From assembly GCF_035946055.1 (NCBI RefSeq), contig NZ_CP108364.1, forward strand, positions 1,488,001 to 1,552,000: DNA of 64,000 nt, written 5' to 3'. Source of the DNA: Streptomyces sp. NBC_01341. Its GTDB lineage: Bacteria > Actinomycetota > Actinomycetes > Streptomycetales > Streptomycetaceae. The notes beneath the pieces were generated by a model. The model had not been told where the DNA came from and made no database searches. It was given only the letters and a program-made list of their open reading frames with translations. Made by a program: the position numbers and the translations under genes. This document shows positions 34,587-42,674 of this stretch, piece by piece (the first letter of the stretch is position 1; each line of letters opens with the position of its first letter).

Positions 34587-35864
34587 GTGACCGACGCCCA
34601 AGAGACCGCAGCAGACACCTCACTGCGAACCACCGGGGGCGCCCCCCCGGACGACGTCGCCCCGGCGCCGATCCCCTTGCTCGAACCGCGCGAGGGCATT
34701 CCCCCGGTGGTGGCGACCGACGACGCACTGGCGCGGGTCGTCGCGGCCTTCGCCGCGGGCACGGGTCCCGTCGCCGTCGACGCGGAGCGTGCCTCCGGCT
34801 ACCGCTACGGCCAGCGCGCCTATCTCGTGCAGCTGCGCCGTGAGGGCGCCGGGAGTGCGCTGATCGACCCGGTCGGCTGCCCCGACCTGTCCGGTCTCGG
34901 CGAGGCCCTCACCGGGACCGAGTGGATCCTGCACGCCGCGACGCAGGACCTGCCCTGCCTGCGCGACATAGGCATGACCCCGACCTCGCTCTTCGACACC
35001 GAGCTCGCGGGCCGGCTGGCGGGATTCCCGCGCGTCGGACTGGGCGCGATAGTGGAGAACGTCCTCGGCTACGCCCTGGAGAAGGGCCACTCGGCGGTCG
35101 ACTGGTCCACCCGCCCGCTGCCGGAGCCCTGGCTGCGCTACGCCGCGCTCGACGTCGAACTCCTGGTCGATCTGCGCAACGCCCTGGAGAAGGAGCTGGA
35201 CCGGCAGGGCAAGCTCGGATGGGCCCTGGAGGAGTTCGCGGCCATCGCGTCGGCGCCGCCCGCTCCCCCGCGCAAGGACCCGTGGCGCCGGACCTCCGGC
35301 ATGCACAAGGTGCGCCGCCGCCGTCAGATCGCGGTCGTACGGGAGCTGTGGACCGCCCGTGACCAGGTGGCGCAGCGCCGTGACATCTCGCCCGGCAAGG
35401 TGCTCGGGGACGCCGCGATCATCGAGGCGGCGCTGGCGCTGCCGGTGAACGTCCAGGCGCTCACCGCCCTGCCCGGCTTCGGGCACCGCATGGGCCGGCG
35501 TCAGCTGGAGCAGTGGCAGGCGGCCGTCGACCGGGCCAAGGCACTGCCGGAGATCGAGCTGCCCCAGCCGGGCCAGCACCCCGCGGGACCGCCGCCGCCC
35601 CGCTCGTGGGCGGACAAGGACCCGGCCGCCGCGGCACGCCTCTCGGCGGCCCGTGCCGCGGTGTCGGAGCTCGCGGAGCGGCTGCACATGCCGCAGGAGA
35701 ACCTGATCACCCCCGACACGGTGCGCCGGGTCTGCTGGGAGCCGCCGAAGGCCCTGACACCGGACGCGGTCGAGGCGGCGCTGGCCGGCCACGGCGCGCG
35801 CCGCTGGCAGATCGAACAGGTCGGTCCTCTGCTGCTGCGGGCCCTCGACTCGGACGCCGCCTGA
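34587..35864 (+). CDS. rnd: Ribonuclease D-like 3'-5' exonuclease
   Basis: 425 residues from GTG 34587. The DEDD exonuclease domain is residues ~40-220: Exo I VAVDAERASGYRYGQRAYLV, Exo II WILHAATQDLPCLRDIG and Exo III with PLPEPWLRYAALDVELLVDL contain the metal-binding acidic residues. An HRDC helical domain (VVRELWTARDQVAQRRDISP to LPGFGHRMG) follows, and a further ~100-residue actinobacterial C-terminal part. RNase D trims 3' ends of tRNA and other stable RNAs. Cytoplasmic. It is followed by a strong terminator. Confidence 0.93.
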   Translation: MTDAQETAADTSLRTTGGAPPDDVAPAPIPLLEPREGIPPVVATDDALARVVAAFAAGTGPVAVDAERASGYRYGQRAYLVQLRREGAGSALIDPVGCPDLSGLGEALTGTEWILHAATQDLPCLRDIGMTPTSLFDTELAGRLAGFPRVGLGAIVENVLGYALEKGHSAVDWSTRPLPEPWLRYAALDVELLVDLRNALEKELDRQGKLGWALEEFAAIASAPPAPPRKDPWRRTSGMHKVRRRRQIAVVRELWTARDQVAQRRDISPGKVLGDAAIIEAALALPVNVQALTALPGFGHRMGRRQLEQWQAAVDRAKALPEIELPQPGQHPAGPPPPRSWADKDPAAAARLSAARAAVSELAERLHMPQENLITPDTVRRVCWEPPKALTPDAVEAALAGHGARRWQIEQVGPLLLRALDSDAA

Positions 35865-35876
35865 CATCCGCGGAAC

Positions 35877-35917
35877 CGCGGACGCCCCCCTGCCGGACCG
35901 GCAGGGGGGCGTCCGCG
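35877..35917. terminator. Strong hairpin terminator after RNase D
   Basis: Two 20-base arms (35877-35896 and 35898-35917) are perfect reverse complements around a single A. GC-rich without T tract, typical for Streptomyces. The following bases up to the fadA start contain no gene. Confidence 0.88.
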
Positions 35918-36052
35918 TGTCGGGGCGGCACGGGGGCAGGTCCCATCGACGAGGATCGAATTCACGCCAGTTACCCGGCCTCGCCGGGCCGCCGGCGCCG
36001 CCCCCCGCACGTGTGACGTTCGCCGCTCCGGCGGTGGGGGGTGGGCAGTCTG

Positions 36053-36070
36053 GTTACCCGCAAGTAGCAT
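36053..36070 (+). promoter_or_regulatory. Candidate operator/promoter of fadAB
   Basis: GTTACCCGCAAGTAGCAT combines an imperfect TTAC-N6-GTA dyad with a -10-like TAGCAT (36065-36070), about 70 bases before the fadA start. GTTACCCG also occurs at 35970-35977. Such TTAC/GTA dyads are plausible sites for a TetR/GntR fatty-acid regulator; this is inference. Confidence 0.4.
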
Positions 36071-36137
36071 GAGGGGCGTGGCGTGCCGACGCGTACGCCC
36101 GCAGCAGTGCCATCCCGCACCCTGGAGGAGAGCCATC

Positions 36138-37367
36138 GTGCCTCGTACCATCCGGGACGTCGTCTTCGTCGACGGCGTCCGCACCCCGTTCGGCAAAGCG
36201 GGCCCGAAGGGCATCTACCACGAGACCCGCGCCGACGATCTCGTCGTGAAGGCCATCCGGGAGCTGCTGCGCCGCAACCCGGACCTGGATCCCGCGAAGA
36301 TCGACGAGGTCGCCATCGCCGCGACCACCCAGATCGGCGACCAGGGCCTCACCCTCGGGCGCACCGCCGGCATCCTGGCGGGTCTGCCGCAGTCGGTGCC
36401 CGGTTACTCCATCGACCGCATGTGTGCGGGCGCCCTGACCGCCGTCACCTCGACGGCCGGTTCCATCGCCTTCGGCGCGTACGACGTCGTCATCGCGGGC
36501 GGCGTGGAGCACATGGGCCGCCACCCCATGGGCGAGAGCGTGGACCCGAACCCGCGCCTCGTGTCGGAGAAGCTGGTCGACGAGTCCGCCCTCTTCATGG
36601 GCATGACCGCGGAGAACCTGCACGACAGGTACCCCACGATCACCAAGCAGCGCGCCGACGAGTACGCGGTCCGCTCGCAGGAGAAGGCCGCCAAGGCGTA
36701 CGCCAACGGCAGGATCCAGCAGGACCTGGTGCCGGTCTCCGTGCGCCGCACCGATCCGGCTGCCGGTGAGACGGGCTGGGGCCTGGTCACCGCCGACGAG
36801 CCGATGCGCCCGGGCACCACCCTGGAGTCCCTGGCCGGTCTGAAGACCCCGTTCCGCGCCCACGGCCGCGTGACGGCCGGTAACGCCGCGGGGCTCAACG
36901 ACGGTGCCACCGCCTCGCTGCTCGCGTCCGAGGAGACCGCCCGCGAGCTGGGCCTCCCGGTCAGGATGCGCCTCGTGTCGTACGCCTTCGCGGGTGTCGA
37001 GCCCGAGGTCATGGGTTACGGCCCGATCCCGGCGACGGAGAAGGCCCTGGCCAAGGCCGGTCTCTCCATCGAGGACATCGGTCTCTTCGAGATCAACGAG
37101 GCCTTCGCCGTCCAGGTGCTGGCCTTCCTGGAGCACTACGGCATCGCCGACGACGACCAGCGCGTCAACCAGTACGGCGGCGCGATCGCCTACGGCCACC
37201 CGCTCGCCTCCTCAGGCGTCCGCCTGATGACTCAGCTGGCCCGCCAGTTCGAGGAGCAGCCGGAGGTCCGCTACGGCCTGACGACCATGTGCGTCGGCTT
37301 CGGCATGGGCGCGACGGTCGTCTGGGAGAACCCGAACTTCGAGAACGCAGCCGGAGGCAGCAAGTGA
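36138..37367 (+). CDS. fadA: Acetyl-CoA C-acyltransferase (thiolase) FadA
   Basis: 409 residues from GTG 36138 with GGAGGAG upstream; the longer reading frame is untranslated leader. The nucleophile is Cys96 (SIDRMCAGALTA). The His of AYGHPLASSGVRL (near residue 354) and the Cys of TTMCVGFGMGA (near 385) complete the thiolase site. It cleaves 3-ketoacyl-CoA to acetyl-CoA and a shortened acyl-CoA, the last step of beta-oxidation. Its stop overlaps the fadB start by four bases (GTGA), so the two subunits are made together. Confidence 0.95.
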   Translation: MPRTIRDVVFVDGVRTPFGKAGPKGIYHETRADDLVVKAIRELLRRNPDLDPAKIDEVAIAATTQIGDQGLTLGRTAGILAGLPQSVPGYSIDRMCAGALTAVTSTAGSIAFGAYDVVIAGGVEHMGRHPMGESVDPNPRLVSEKLVDESALFMGMTAENLHDRYPTITKQRADEYAVRSQEKAAKAYANGRIQQDLVPVSVRRTDPAAGETGWGLVTADEPMRPGTTLESLAGLKTPFRAHGRVTAGNAAGLNDGATASLLASEETARELGLPVRMRLVSYAFAGVEPEVMGYGPIPATEKALAKAGLSIEDIGLFEINEAFAVQVLAFLEHYGIADDDQRVNQYGGAIAYGHPLASSGVRLMTQLARQFEEQPEVRYGLTTMCVGFGMGATVVWENPNFENAAGGSK

Positions 37368-39493
37368 GCTCCACCACCGAGCTTCTGAAGGGTGCGGCCG
37401 AGCTGTTCCCCGGTGAGGTCGTCACGCAGGCGCACGTACGCCACCTCGACCTTCCCGGCGGCGCTGGCCGTTTCGCCCTCATCACGCTGGACAACGGTTT
37501 CGACCACACCAAGCCGACCACCGTCGGCCCGCAGTCGCTGGCGAACCTGAACGCCGCCGTCGACCAGGTCGAGAAGGAGGCGGCCGAGGGTTCGATCGTC
37601 GGCGTCGGTGTCACCGGCAAGCCGTTCATCTTCGCGGTCGGCGCGGACCTCAAGGGCGTCGAGCTCCTGAAGGACCACAAGGACGCACTGGCCATCGGCA
37701 AGGGCGGCCACGACGTCTTCCGCCGCCTCTCCGGCCTCGCGGTCCCGACGTTCGCGTACTACAACGGCGCCGCCATGGGCGGTGGCGTCGAGATCGGGCT
37801 GCACTGCTCGTACCGCACCGTCTCCACGGCGATCCCGGCGTTCTCCCTGCCCGAGGTCTTCCTCGGCCTGGTCCCCGGCTGGGGCGGCTGCGCGCTGCTC
37901 CCCAACCTGATCGGCGCCGACCGCGCCGTCTCGGTGATCATCGAGAACTCGCTCAACCAGAACCGCCAGCTCAAGGGCAAGCAGGTCTTCGAGCTCGGAA
38001 TCGCCGACGCGATCTTCGAGGGCGCGGACTTCCTGGAGCAGTCGCTGATCTGGACCGCGGCCGTCCTCAAGGGCGAGATCGCGATCGAGCGCCCCGAGCT
38101 CGACCGCGGTGACGCCTGGGACCAGGCCGTCGCCCGCGGCAGGGCGATCGCCGACTCCAAGGTGCACGGCGCGGCCCCGGCCGCCTACCGGGCGCTGGAG
38201 ATCATCGCCGCCGCCAAGAGCGGTGACCTGGCCGCCGGCTTCGACGCCGAGGACCAGGCCCTGGCGGACCTGATCATGGGCGGCGAGCTGCGCTCCGGGA
38301 TCTACTCCTTCAACCTGGTCCAGAAGCGTGCCAAGCGTCCCGCCGGTGCTCCGGACAAGGCCCTGGCCCGTCCGGTCACCAAGGTCGGCGTAGTGGGCGC
38401 GGGCCTGATGGCCAGCCAGCTCGCGCTGCTCTTCCTGCGCCGCCTGGAGGTCCCGGTCGTCCTCACGGACATCGACCAGGCGCGCGTCGACAAGGGTGTG
38501 GGCTACGTCCACACGGAGATCGAGAAGCTGCTCGGCAAGGGCCGCATCAACCAGGACAAGGCCAACCGTCTCAAGGCCCTGGTCTCCGGTGTGCTGGACA
38601 AGGCGGAGGGCTTCTCCGACGCCGACTTCATCATCGAGGCCGTCTTCGAGGAGATCGGCGTCAAGCAGAAGGTGTTCGCGGAGGTCGAGGCGGTCGCCCC
38701 CGCGCACGCGATCCTCGCCACGAACACCTCGTCCCTCTCGGTCACCGAGATGGCGTCGAAGCTGAAGAACCCCGAGCGGGTCGTCGGCTTCCACTTCTTC
38801 AACCCGGTCGCGATCCTCCCGCTCCTGGAGATCGTCCGCGGCGAGCAGACCGACGACGCCTCGCTGGCCACGGCCTTCGGCGTCGCCCGCAAGCTGAAGA
38901 AGACCGCGGTACTGGTGAAGGACGCCCCGGCGTTCGTCGTCAACCGCATCCTCACCCGCTTCATGGGCGAGATCCAGAACATCATCGACGAGGGCACCCC
39001 GGTGGAGACGGCGGAGAAGGCCATCGAGCCGCTCGGCCTGCCGATGTCCCCGCTGGTGCTGCTGGAGCTGGTCGGCCCGGCCATCGGCCTGCACGTCTCC
39101 GAGACCCTGAACCGCGCGTTCCCGGACCGCTTCACGGTCTCCGAGAACCTCGCGGCGGTCGTCAAGGCGGGCAAGCGCGGCTTCTACGTCCACGATTCCG
39201 GCGCGCCGGTCCTCGACCCCGAGGTGGCCGCCCTCCTCAAGCAGGGCGACACCGTCCTGACCGAGGAGCAGGTCCGCGACCGCGTCCTGGACGCGGTCGC
39301 GCAGGAGATCGGCCTGATGCTGGACGAGGGCGTCGTCGCCGAGCCCCAGGACATCGACCTCTGCCTGATCACGGGCGCCGGCTGGCCCTTCCACCTGGGC
39401 GGCATCACGCCGTACCTGGACCGTGAGGGCGTCTCGGAGCGCGTGAACGGGAAGCGGTTCCTGGAGCCGGGCGTGGCGAGCGTACCGGCGTAA
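37364..39493 (+). CDS. fadB: Fatty-acid oxidation complex FadB (enoyl-CoA hydratase / 3-hydroxyacyl-CoA dehydrogenase)
   Basis: 709 residues from GTG 37364 with GGAGG upstream. The N-terminal crotonase domain (~20-230) has the catalytic Glu regions GGGVEIGLHCSYR and SLPEVFLGLVPGWGG. The NAD-binding domain starts at ~341 with VGVVGAGLMASQLALLFLRR, and the dehydrogenase catalytic His lies in VVGFHFFNPV. Two C-terminal 3HCDH domains follow to the end. It hydrates enoyl-CoA and oxidises the 3-hydroxyacyl-CoA, passing the product to FadA. Cytoplasmic complex, operon fadAB. A terminator follows. Confidence 0.95.
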   Translation: MSSTTELLKGAAELFPGEVVTQAHVRHLDLPGGAGRFALITLDNGFDHTKPTTVGPQSLANLNAAVDQVEKEAAEGSIVGVGVTGKPFIFAVGADLKGVELLKDHKDALAIGKGGHDVFRRLSGLAVPTFAYYNGAAMGGGVEIGLHCSYRTVSTAIPAFSLPEVFLGLVPGWGGCALLPNLIGADRAVSVIIENSLNQNRQLKGKQVFELGIADAIFEGADFLEQSLIWTAAVLKGEIAIERPELDRGDAWDQAVARGRAIADSKVHGAAPAAYRALEIIAAAKSGDLAAGFDAEDQALADLIMGGELRSGIYSFNLVQKRAKRPAGAPDKALARPVTKVGVVGAGLMASQLALLFLRRLEVPVVLTDIDQARVDKGVGYVHTEIEKLLGKGRINQDKANRLKALVSGVLDKAEGFSDADFIIEAVFEEIGVKQKVFAEVEAVAPAHAILATNTSSLSVTEMASKLKNPERVVGFHFFNPVAILPLLEIVRGEQTDDASLATAFGVARKLKKTAVLVKDAPAFVVNRILTRFMGEIQNIIDEGTPVETAEKAIEPLGLPMSPLVLLELVGPAIGLHVSETLNRAFPDRFTVSENLAAVVKAGKRGFYVHDSGAPVLDPEVAALLKQGDTVLTEEQVRDRVLDAVAQEIGLMLDEGVVAEPQDIDLCLITGAGWPFHLGGITPYLDREGVSERVNGKRFLEPGVASVPA

Positions 39494-39507
39494 CACCACG
39501 CTGCACG

Positions 39508-39551
39508 CGGTGAGGGGCCGTACGGGATCACTCCCGTACGGCCCCTCACCG
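39508..39551. terminator. Bidirectional hairpin terminator
   Basis: 20-base arms 39508-39527 and 39532-39551 pair perfectly around the loop TCAC, followed by TTT. It sits just after fadB and before the convergent galU end. A second, longer-loop GGCCGGTC/GACCGGCC pairing is possible in 39577-39655. Confidence 0.88.
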
Positions 39552-39658
39552 TTTCGGCTCCCGCGGCGGACAGCGATCGGCCGGTCGTGGAAGCCCGCGC
39601 CGAAACGCGGCCGGGGCGACGTCTCCCGGGCGCAGCCCCGCCCCGACCGGCCGCCTCG

Positions 39659-40579
39659 CTACAGGATGCCCTCTTCCCGCACGAAGCCGCCGAGCCAGGA
39701 ACGGAATTCGGGGCCGATGTCCTCGCGCTCGCAGGCCAGCCGCACGACGGCACGCAGATAGTCGCCGCGGTCCCCGGTGTCGTAGCGGCGCCCGCCGAAG
39801 ACCACCGCGTGCACGGGACCACCGAGCGTCGGATCGAGGGCCAATTGGCGTAGTGCGTCGGTCAGTTGGATCTCGCCGCCGCGACCCGGCGGGGTCTTTC
39901 GAAGGACCTCGAAGATCTGAGGCGCGAGGACGTACCGCCCGATCACGGCGAGATTACTGGGCGCGGTGCCGGGTTCGGGCTTCTCCACGAGACCGGTGAC
40001 GACCAGGACGTCGTCGTCCTCCTCGCCGTCGTCCAGGGGGGCGACGGCCGCGCAGCCGTACAGGTGCGTCCGGTCGTCGTCGACCTCCATGAGTGCCACG
40101 ACGCTGCCGCCGCGCTCCTCCTGGACCTCCAGCATCCGGGCGAGCAGCGGGTCACGCTCGTCGATGAGGTCGTCGCCGAGCAGCACGGCGAACGGGGCGT
40201 CACCGACATGCGGTTCGGCACAGAGGACCGCGTGGCCCAGGCCGAGCGGGTTGCCCTGCCGCACGTAGTGGACATCGGCCAGCTCGCTCGACTCACGGAC
40301 CTGGCGAAGCTTTTCGCCGTCGCCCTTCAGCTCCAGCAGGTGCTCCAGCTCGTAGGCGCGGTCGAAGTGGTCCTCCAGGGCCCGCTTGTTCCGGCCGGTG
40401 ACCATGAGCACGTCGTCGAGTCCGCTGCGTACGGCCTCCGCCACCACGTACTCGATGGCGGGGCGGTCCACGACCGGAAGCATCTCCTTGGGAGTCGCCT
40501 TGGTCGCGGGGAGGAACCGGGTGCCGAGACCTGCGGCCGGGATGACGGCCTTGCGGGTGCGGCGGTAGTGCGTAGGCAT
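39659..40579 (-). CDS. galU: UTP-glucose-1-phosphate uridylyltransferase GalU
   Basis: 306 residues from ATG 40579; GGAG nine bases upstream lies inside the longer frame that would start at GTG 40594, so the shorter start is preferred. It makes UDP-glucose. The nucleotidyltransferase signature AAGLGTRFLPATKATPKEML (residues ~16-35) carries the Arg and Lys of the active site, LLGDDLIDE is the metal-binding acidic motif, and GLVEKPEPGTAPSNLAVIGR completes the sugar pocket. It is the last gene of a five-gene minus-strand run with two glycosyltransferases and two stealth proteins, for which it may supply UDP-glucose. Confidence 0.94.
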   Translation of the reverse strand: MPTHYRRTRKAVIPAAGLGTRFLPATKATPKEMLPVVDRPAIEYVVAEAVRSGLDDVLMVTGRNKRALEDHFDRAYELEHLLELKGDGEKLRQVRESSELADVHYVRQGNPLGLGHAVLCAEPHVGDAPFAVLLGDDLIDERDPLLARMLEVQEERGGSVVALMEVDDDRTHLYGCAAVAPLDDGEEDDDVLVVTGLVEKPEPGTAPSNLAVIGRYVLAPQIFEVLRKTPPGRGGEIQLTDALRQLALDPTLGGPVHAVVFGGRRYDTGDRGDYLRAVVRLACEREDIGPEFRSWLGGFVREEGIL

Positions 40580-40632
40580 GAACGTGTACTCCACGGCGGA
40601 TACGAGGACTGACGGGCCGGAGGGAAGAGGTG

Positions 40633-42633
40633 TCAGCCCTTGTCGGGACTGACGGTGAAGGACAGCTCGTTACCGGGTGTGAAGAAGACCCTTCCACGTG
40701 CCGGGCCCTGCGTCGGGTGGTGCCAGCGCTGCGTGGGATACACGTCGATCCGCTTGCGTTCCAGGATGTCGTCGAAGAAGCGCCCCAGCCGGATACGTGG
40801 CTGACCGGGTTCCCGCTCCAGCCACAGGTCCCAGTCGTCGTGGCCGCCCGACGAGGCGGCCACCACGCCGGCGAACGGCAGGTGCGCCTCGAAGGTGCCG
40901 CCGGGCCCCACGGAAACCTGGCCCGTCACCGTGGACGCGGCGTCCCCTCTGCGCGGCACGGCCGCCAGGCGCAGCCCGTCGAGGCCGGCGCCCGGCGGTG
41001 CGATCAGGGTGCCGCGCACCAGCCAGCCGTCCTGCCCCACCAGCACTGCACGCACCTCGGCGTGCTGCACGCGGTGCCGCACGAGGACCGACAGATGACC
41101 GTCCGCGGTGCGATAGGGCACCGGCCAGTACGCGGGGCCCTCCGCCGGGACCCGGCGGACCAGCAGACCGCCGGTGTGGACGCTCTCCGCACCGAGCGGC
41201 CGGCGTCGGCCGTCCGGCAGCTCCAGGTCGATGTCGTAACGCCCCTCGGCAAGGACCGGAGGTTCGGCGGGGATCGCGTACACCGATCGCGGAGTGCCCG
41301 TCGCCTCGTCCACCGCCGTCCCGAGAGCGGCCAGCCTGACCAGCGGCGTATCGGCCTTCCGCGGCGTGATGCACAGCGCGGGGGGCTCCGCGCCGGGCTC
41401 CAGGGCGGCGCGGACCTCGATGGATCCGTCGCCGCGCACCAGCACCTCCGCCGGGACAGCGGGCATGACGGCGGGCGCGGCCTCGGCGGCCGGCTCCCTC
41501 GGTACGGAGGCGGCCACCTCCCGCAGGAACGCGTCGTAGCGGAAGGCGATGCGCTCGGCGCTGTAGAGCGGGGCCGAGGCGTAGGCGCCCTGGGACAGTT
41601 TCTCCCGTTCGGCCGGCTGCTCGATGAGATGGCGCATCGCCTGGGCCATGGCCTGCTCGTCACCGACCGGAACCAGGATGCCGTTGTGGCCCGGGACGAC
41701 GATCTCGCCGGGTCCGAAGGGGGCATCGGCGGCCAGAACCGGGAGCCCGTGGTGCATCGCCTCCACCATGGTCAGGCCGAAGGACTCGCGGCGGGCCGCG
41801 CTGACCGCGAACGCGGCCTTGTCCCACTCCGCCGTGAGGTCGGGCAGCGCGCCCATGAAACGCACGGCGTCGCTGAGTCCGTGCGCGTGCACGAGGTCCT
41901 GCAGCCGTGCCTGCTCGGGTCCACGGCCGTAGATGCGCAGCCGCCACTGCGGGTGGTGGGGGGCGACCAGGGCGAACGCGTTGATCAGCGTGTCGAAGCC
42001 CTTGCGCGTCACGAGCTGCCCGGCGGCGGCGATCAGAGGCAGGCCGCTTACGGGGTTGTGGCGGGCCGGCGGTGGCACGATGTTGCCGATGGCGGCGAGC
42101 GGGGGCGCCTGGTCGCCGAGCTGCCGCTGGTAGCCGTCCACGTCTGCCCGGGTGAGACAGACGACGCCGTCCATCTCCCGGTACAGCGCCAGAGTGCGGT
42201 CGCGCAGCTCCTGCGTGGGAACCATCGAGCCCTCGTGGTCGATGACCACGCGCCCGTAGCCGTGCCGCCCGTGCGCGATGAGATACGCGGCGAACGCCGG
42301 CCGGGCGACGATCACCACATCGGCGTCGCACCTGTCGAGGTGGGCGAGGATCAGGTCGTCGATCTCCTGGGTGTACTCGTCGGCCCAGCCGTCCTCACGC
42401 GGCATGATCCGTGACGGCTTTCCGCCCTTGGCCCCCGCCGCCCCCTCTCGACGGTCGGCCAGGTAGCGCACGGTGACGTCGGTGGACGGTGCGAAGGACG
42501 GCCGGTCCGCCGTCCGGAAGACGGAGACGATCTCCACCTCGTGATGCACCGCCAGCGCGGACGCCAGACTGCTTGACGCCCGCGGTACCCCGCCGAAATT
42601 GTCGATGCTGTGGAGCAGGAAGGAGATCCGCAC
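40633..42633 (-). CDS. GT4-type glycosyltransferase with beta-rich C-terminal extension
   Basis: 666 residues from GTG 42633 with AAGGA upstream. The first ~370 residues are a GT-B glycosyltransferase: N-terminal FLLHSIDNFGGVPRASSSLA, then AAGQLVTRKGFDTLINAF and the E-x7-E motif ESFGLTMVEAM with GEIVVPGHNGILVPVGD. The remaining ~290 residues are beta-rich with charged turns (WDLWLEREPGQPRIRLGRFF) and resemble the C-terminus of the next gene product, so this is a shared accessory domain. Probably transfers a sugar or sugar-phosphate to a wall polymer at the membrane. Acceptor unknown. Confidence 0.88.
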   Translation of the reverse strand: MRISFLLHSIDNFGGVPRASSSLASALAVHHEVEIVSVFRTADRPSFAPSTDVTVRYLADRREGAAGAKGGKPSRIMPREDGWADEYTQEIDDLILAHLDRCDADVVIVARPAFAAYLIAHGRHGYGRVVIDHEGSMVPTQELRDRTLALYREMDGVVCLTRADVDGYQRQLGDQAPPLAAIGNIVPPPARHNPVSGLPLIAAAGQLVTRKGFDTLINAFALVAPHHPQWRLRIYGRGPEQARLQDLVHAHGLSDAVRFMGALPDLTAEWDKAAFAVSAARRESFGLTMVEAMHHGLPVLAADAPFGPGEIVVPGHNGILVPVGDEQAMAQAMRHLIEQPAEREKLSQGAYASAPLYSAERIAFRYDAFLREVAASVPREPAAEAAPAVMPAVPAEVLVRGDGSIEVRAALEPGAEPPALCITPRKADTPLVRLAALGTAVDEATGTPRSVYAIPAEPPVLAEGRYDIDLELPDGRRRPLGAESVHTGGLLVRRVPAEGPAYWPVPYRTADGHLSVLVRHRVQHAEVRAVLVGQDGWLVRGTLIAPPGAGLDGLRLAAVPRRGDAASTVTGQVSVGPGGTFEAHLPFAGVVAASSGGHDDWDLWLEREPGQPRIRLGRFFDDILERKRIDVYPTQRWHHPTQGPARGRVFFTPGNELSFTVSPDKG

Positions 42634-42674
42634 GGTTGTCCTTGGGGTACTCGAGGTCCGGAGAGGGGCGACTG

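Noticed and set aside
37271..39499. A 742-residue minus-strand frame opposite fadB
   Set aside because: It is a shadow of the GC-biased fadB codons; fadB on the other strand has clear domains and catalytic motifs.
40580..40594. GalU start at GTG 40594
   Set aside because: It contains the ribosome-binding site (GGAG) of the ATG at 40579, whose protein has the usual GalU N-terminus.
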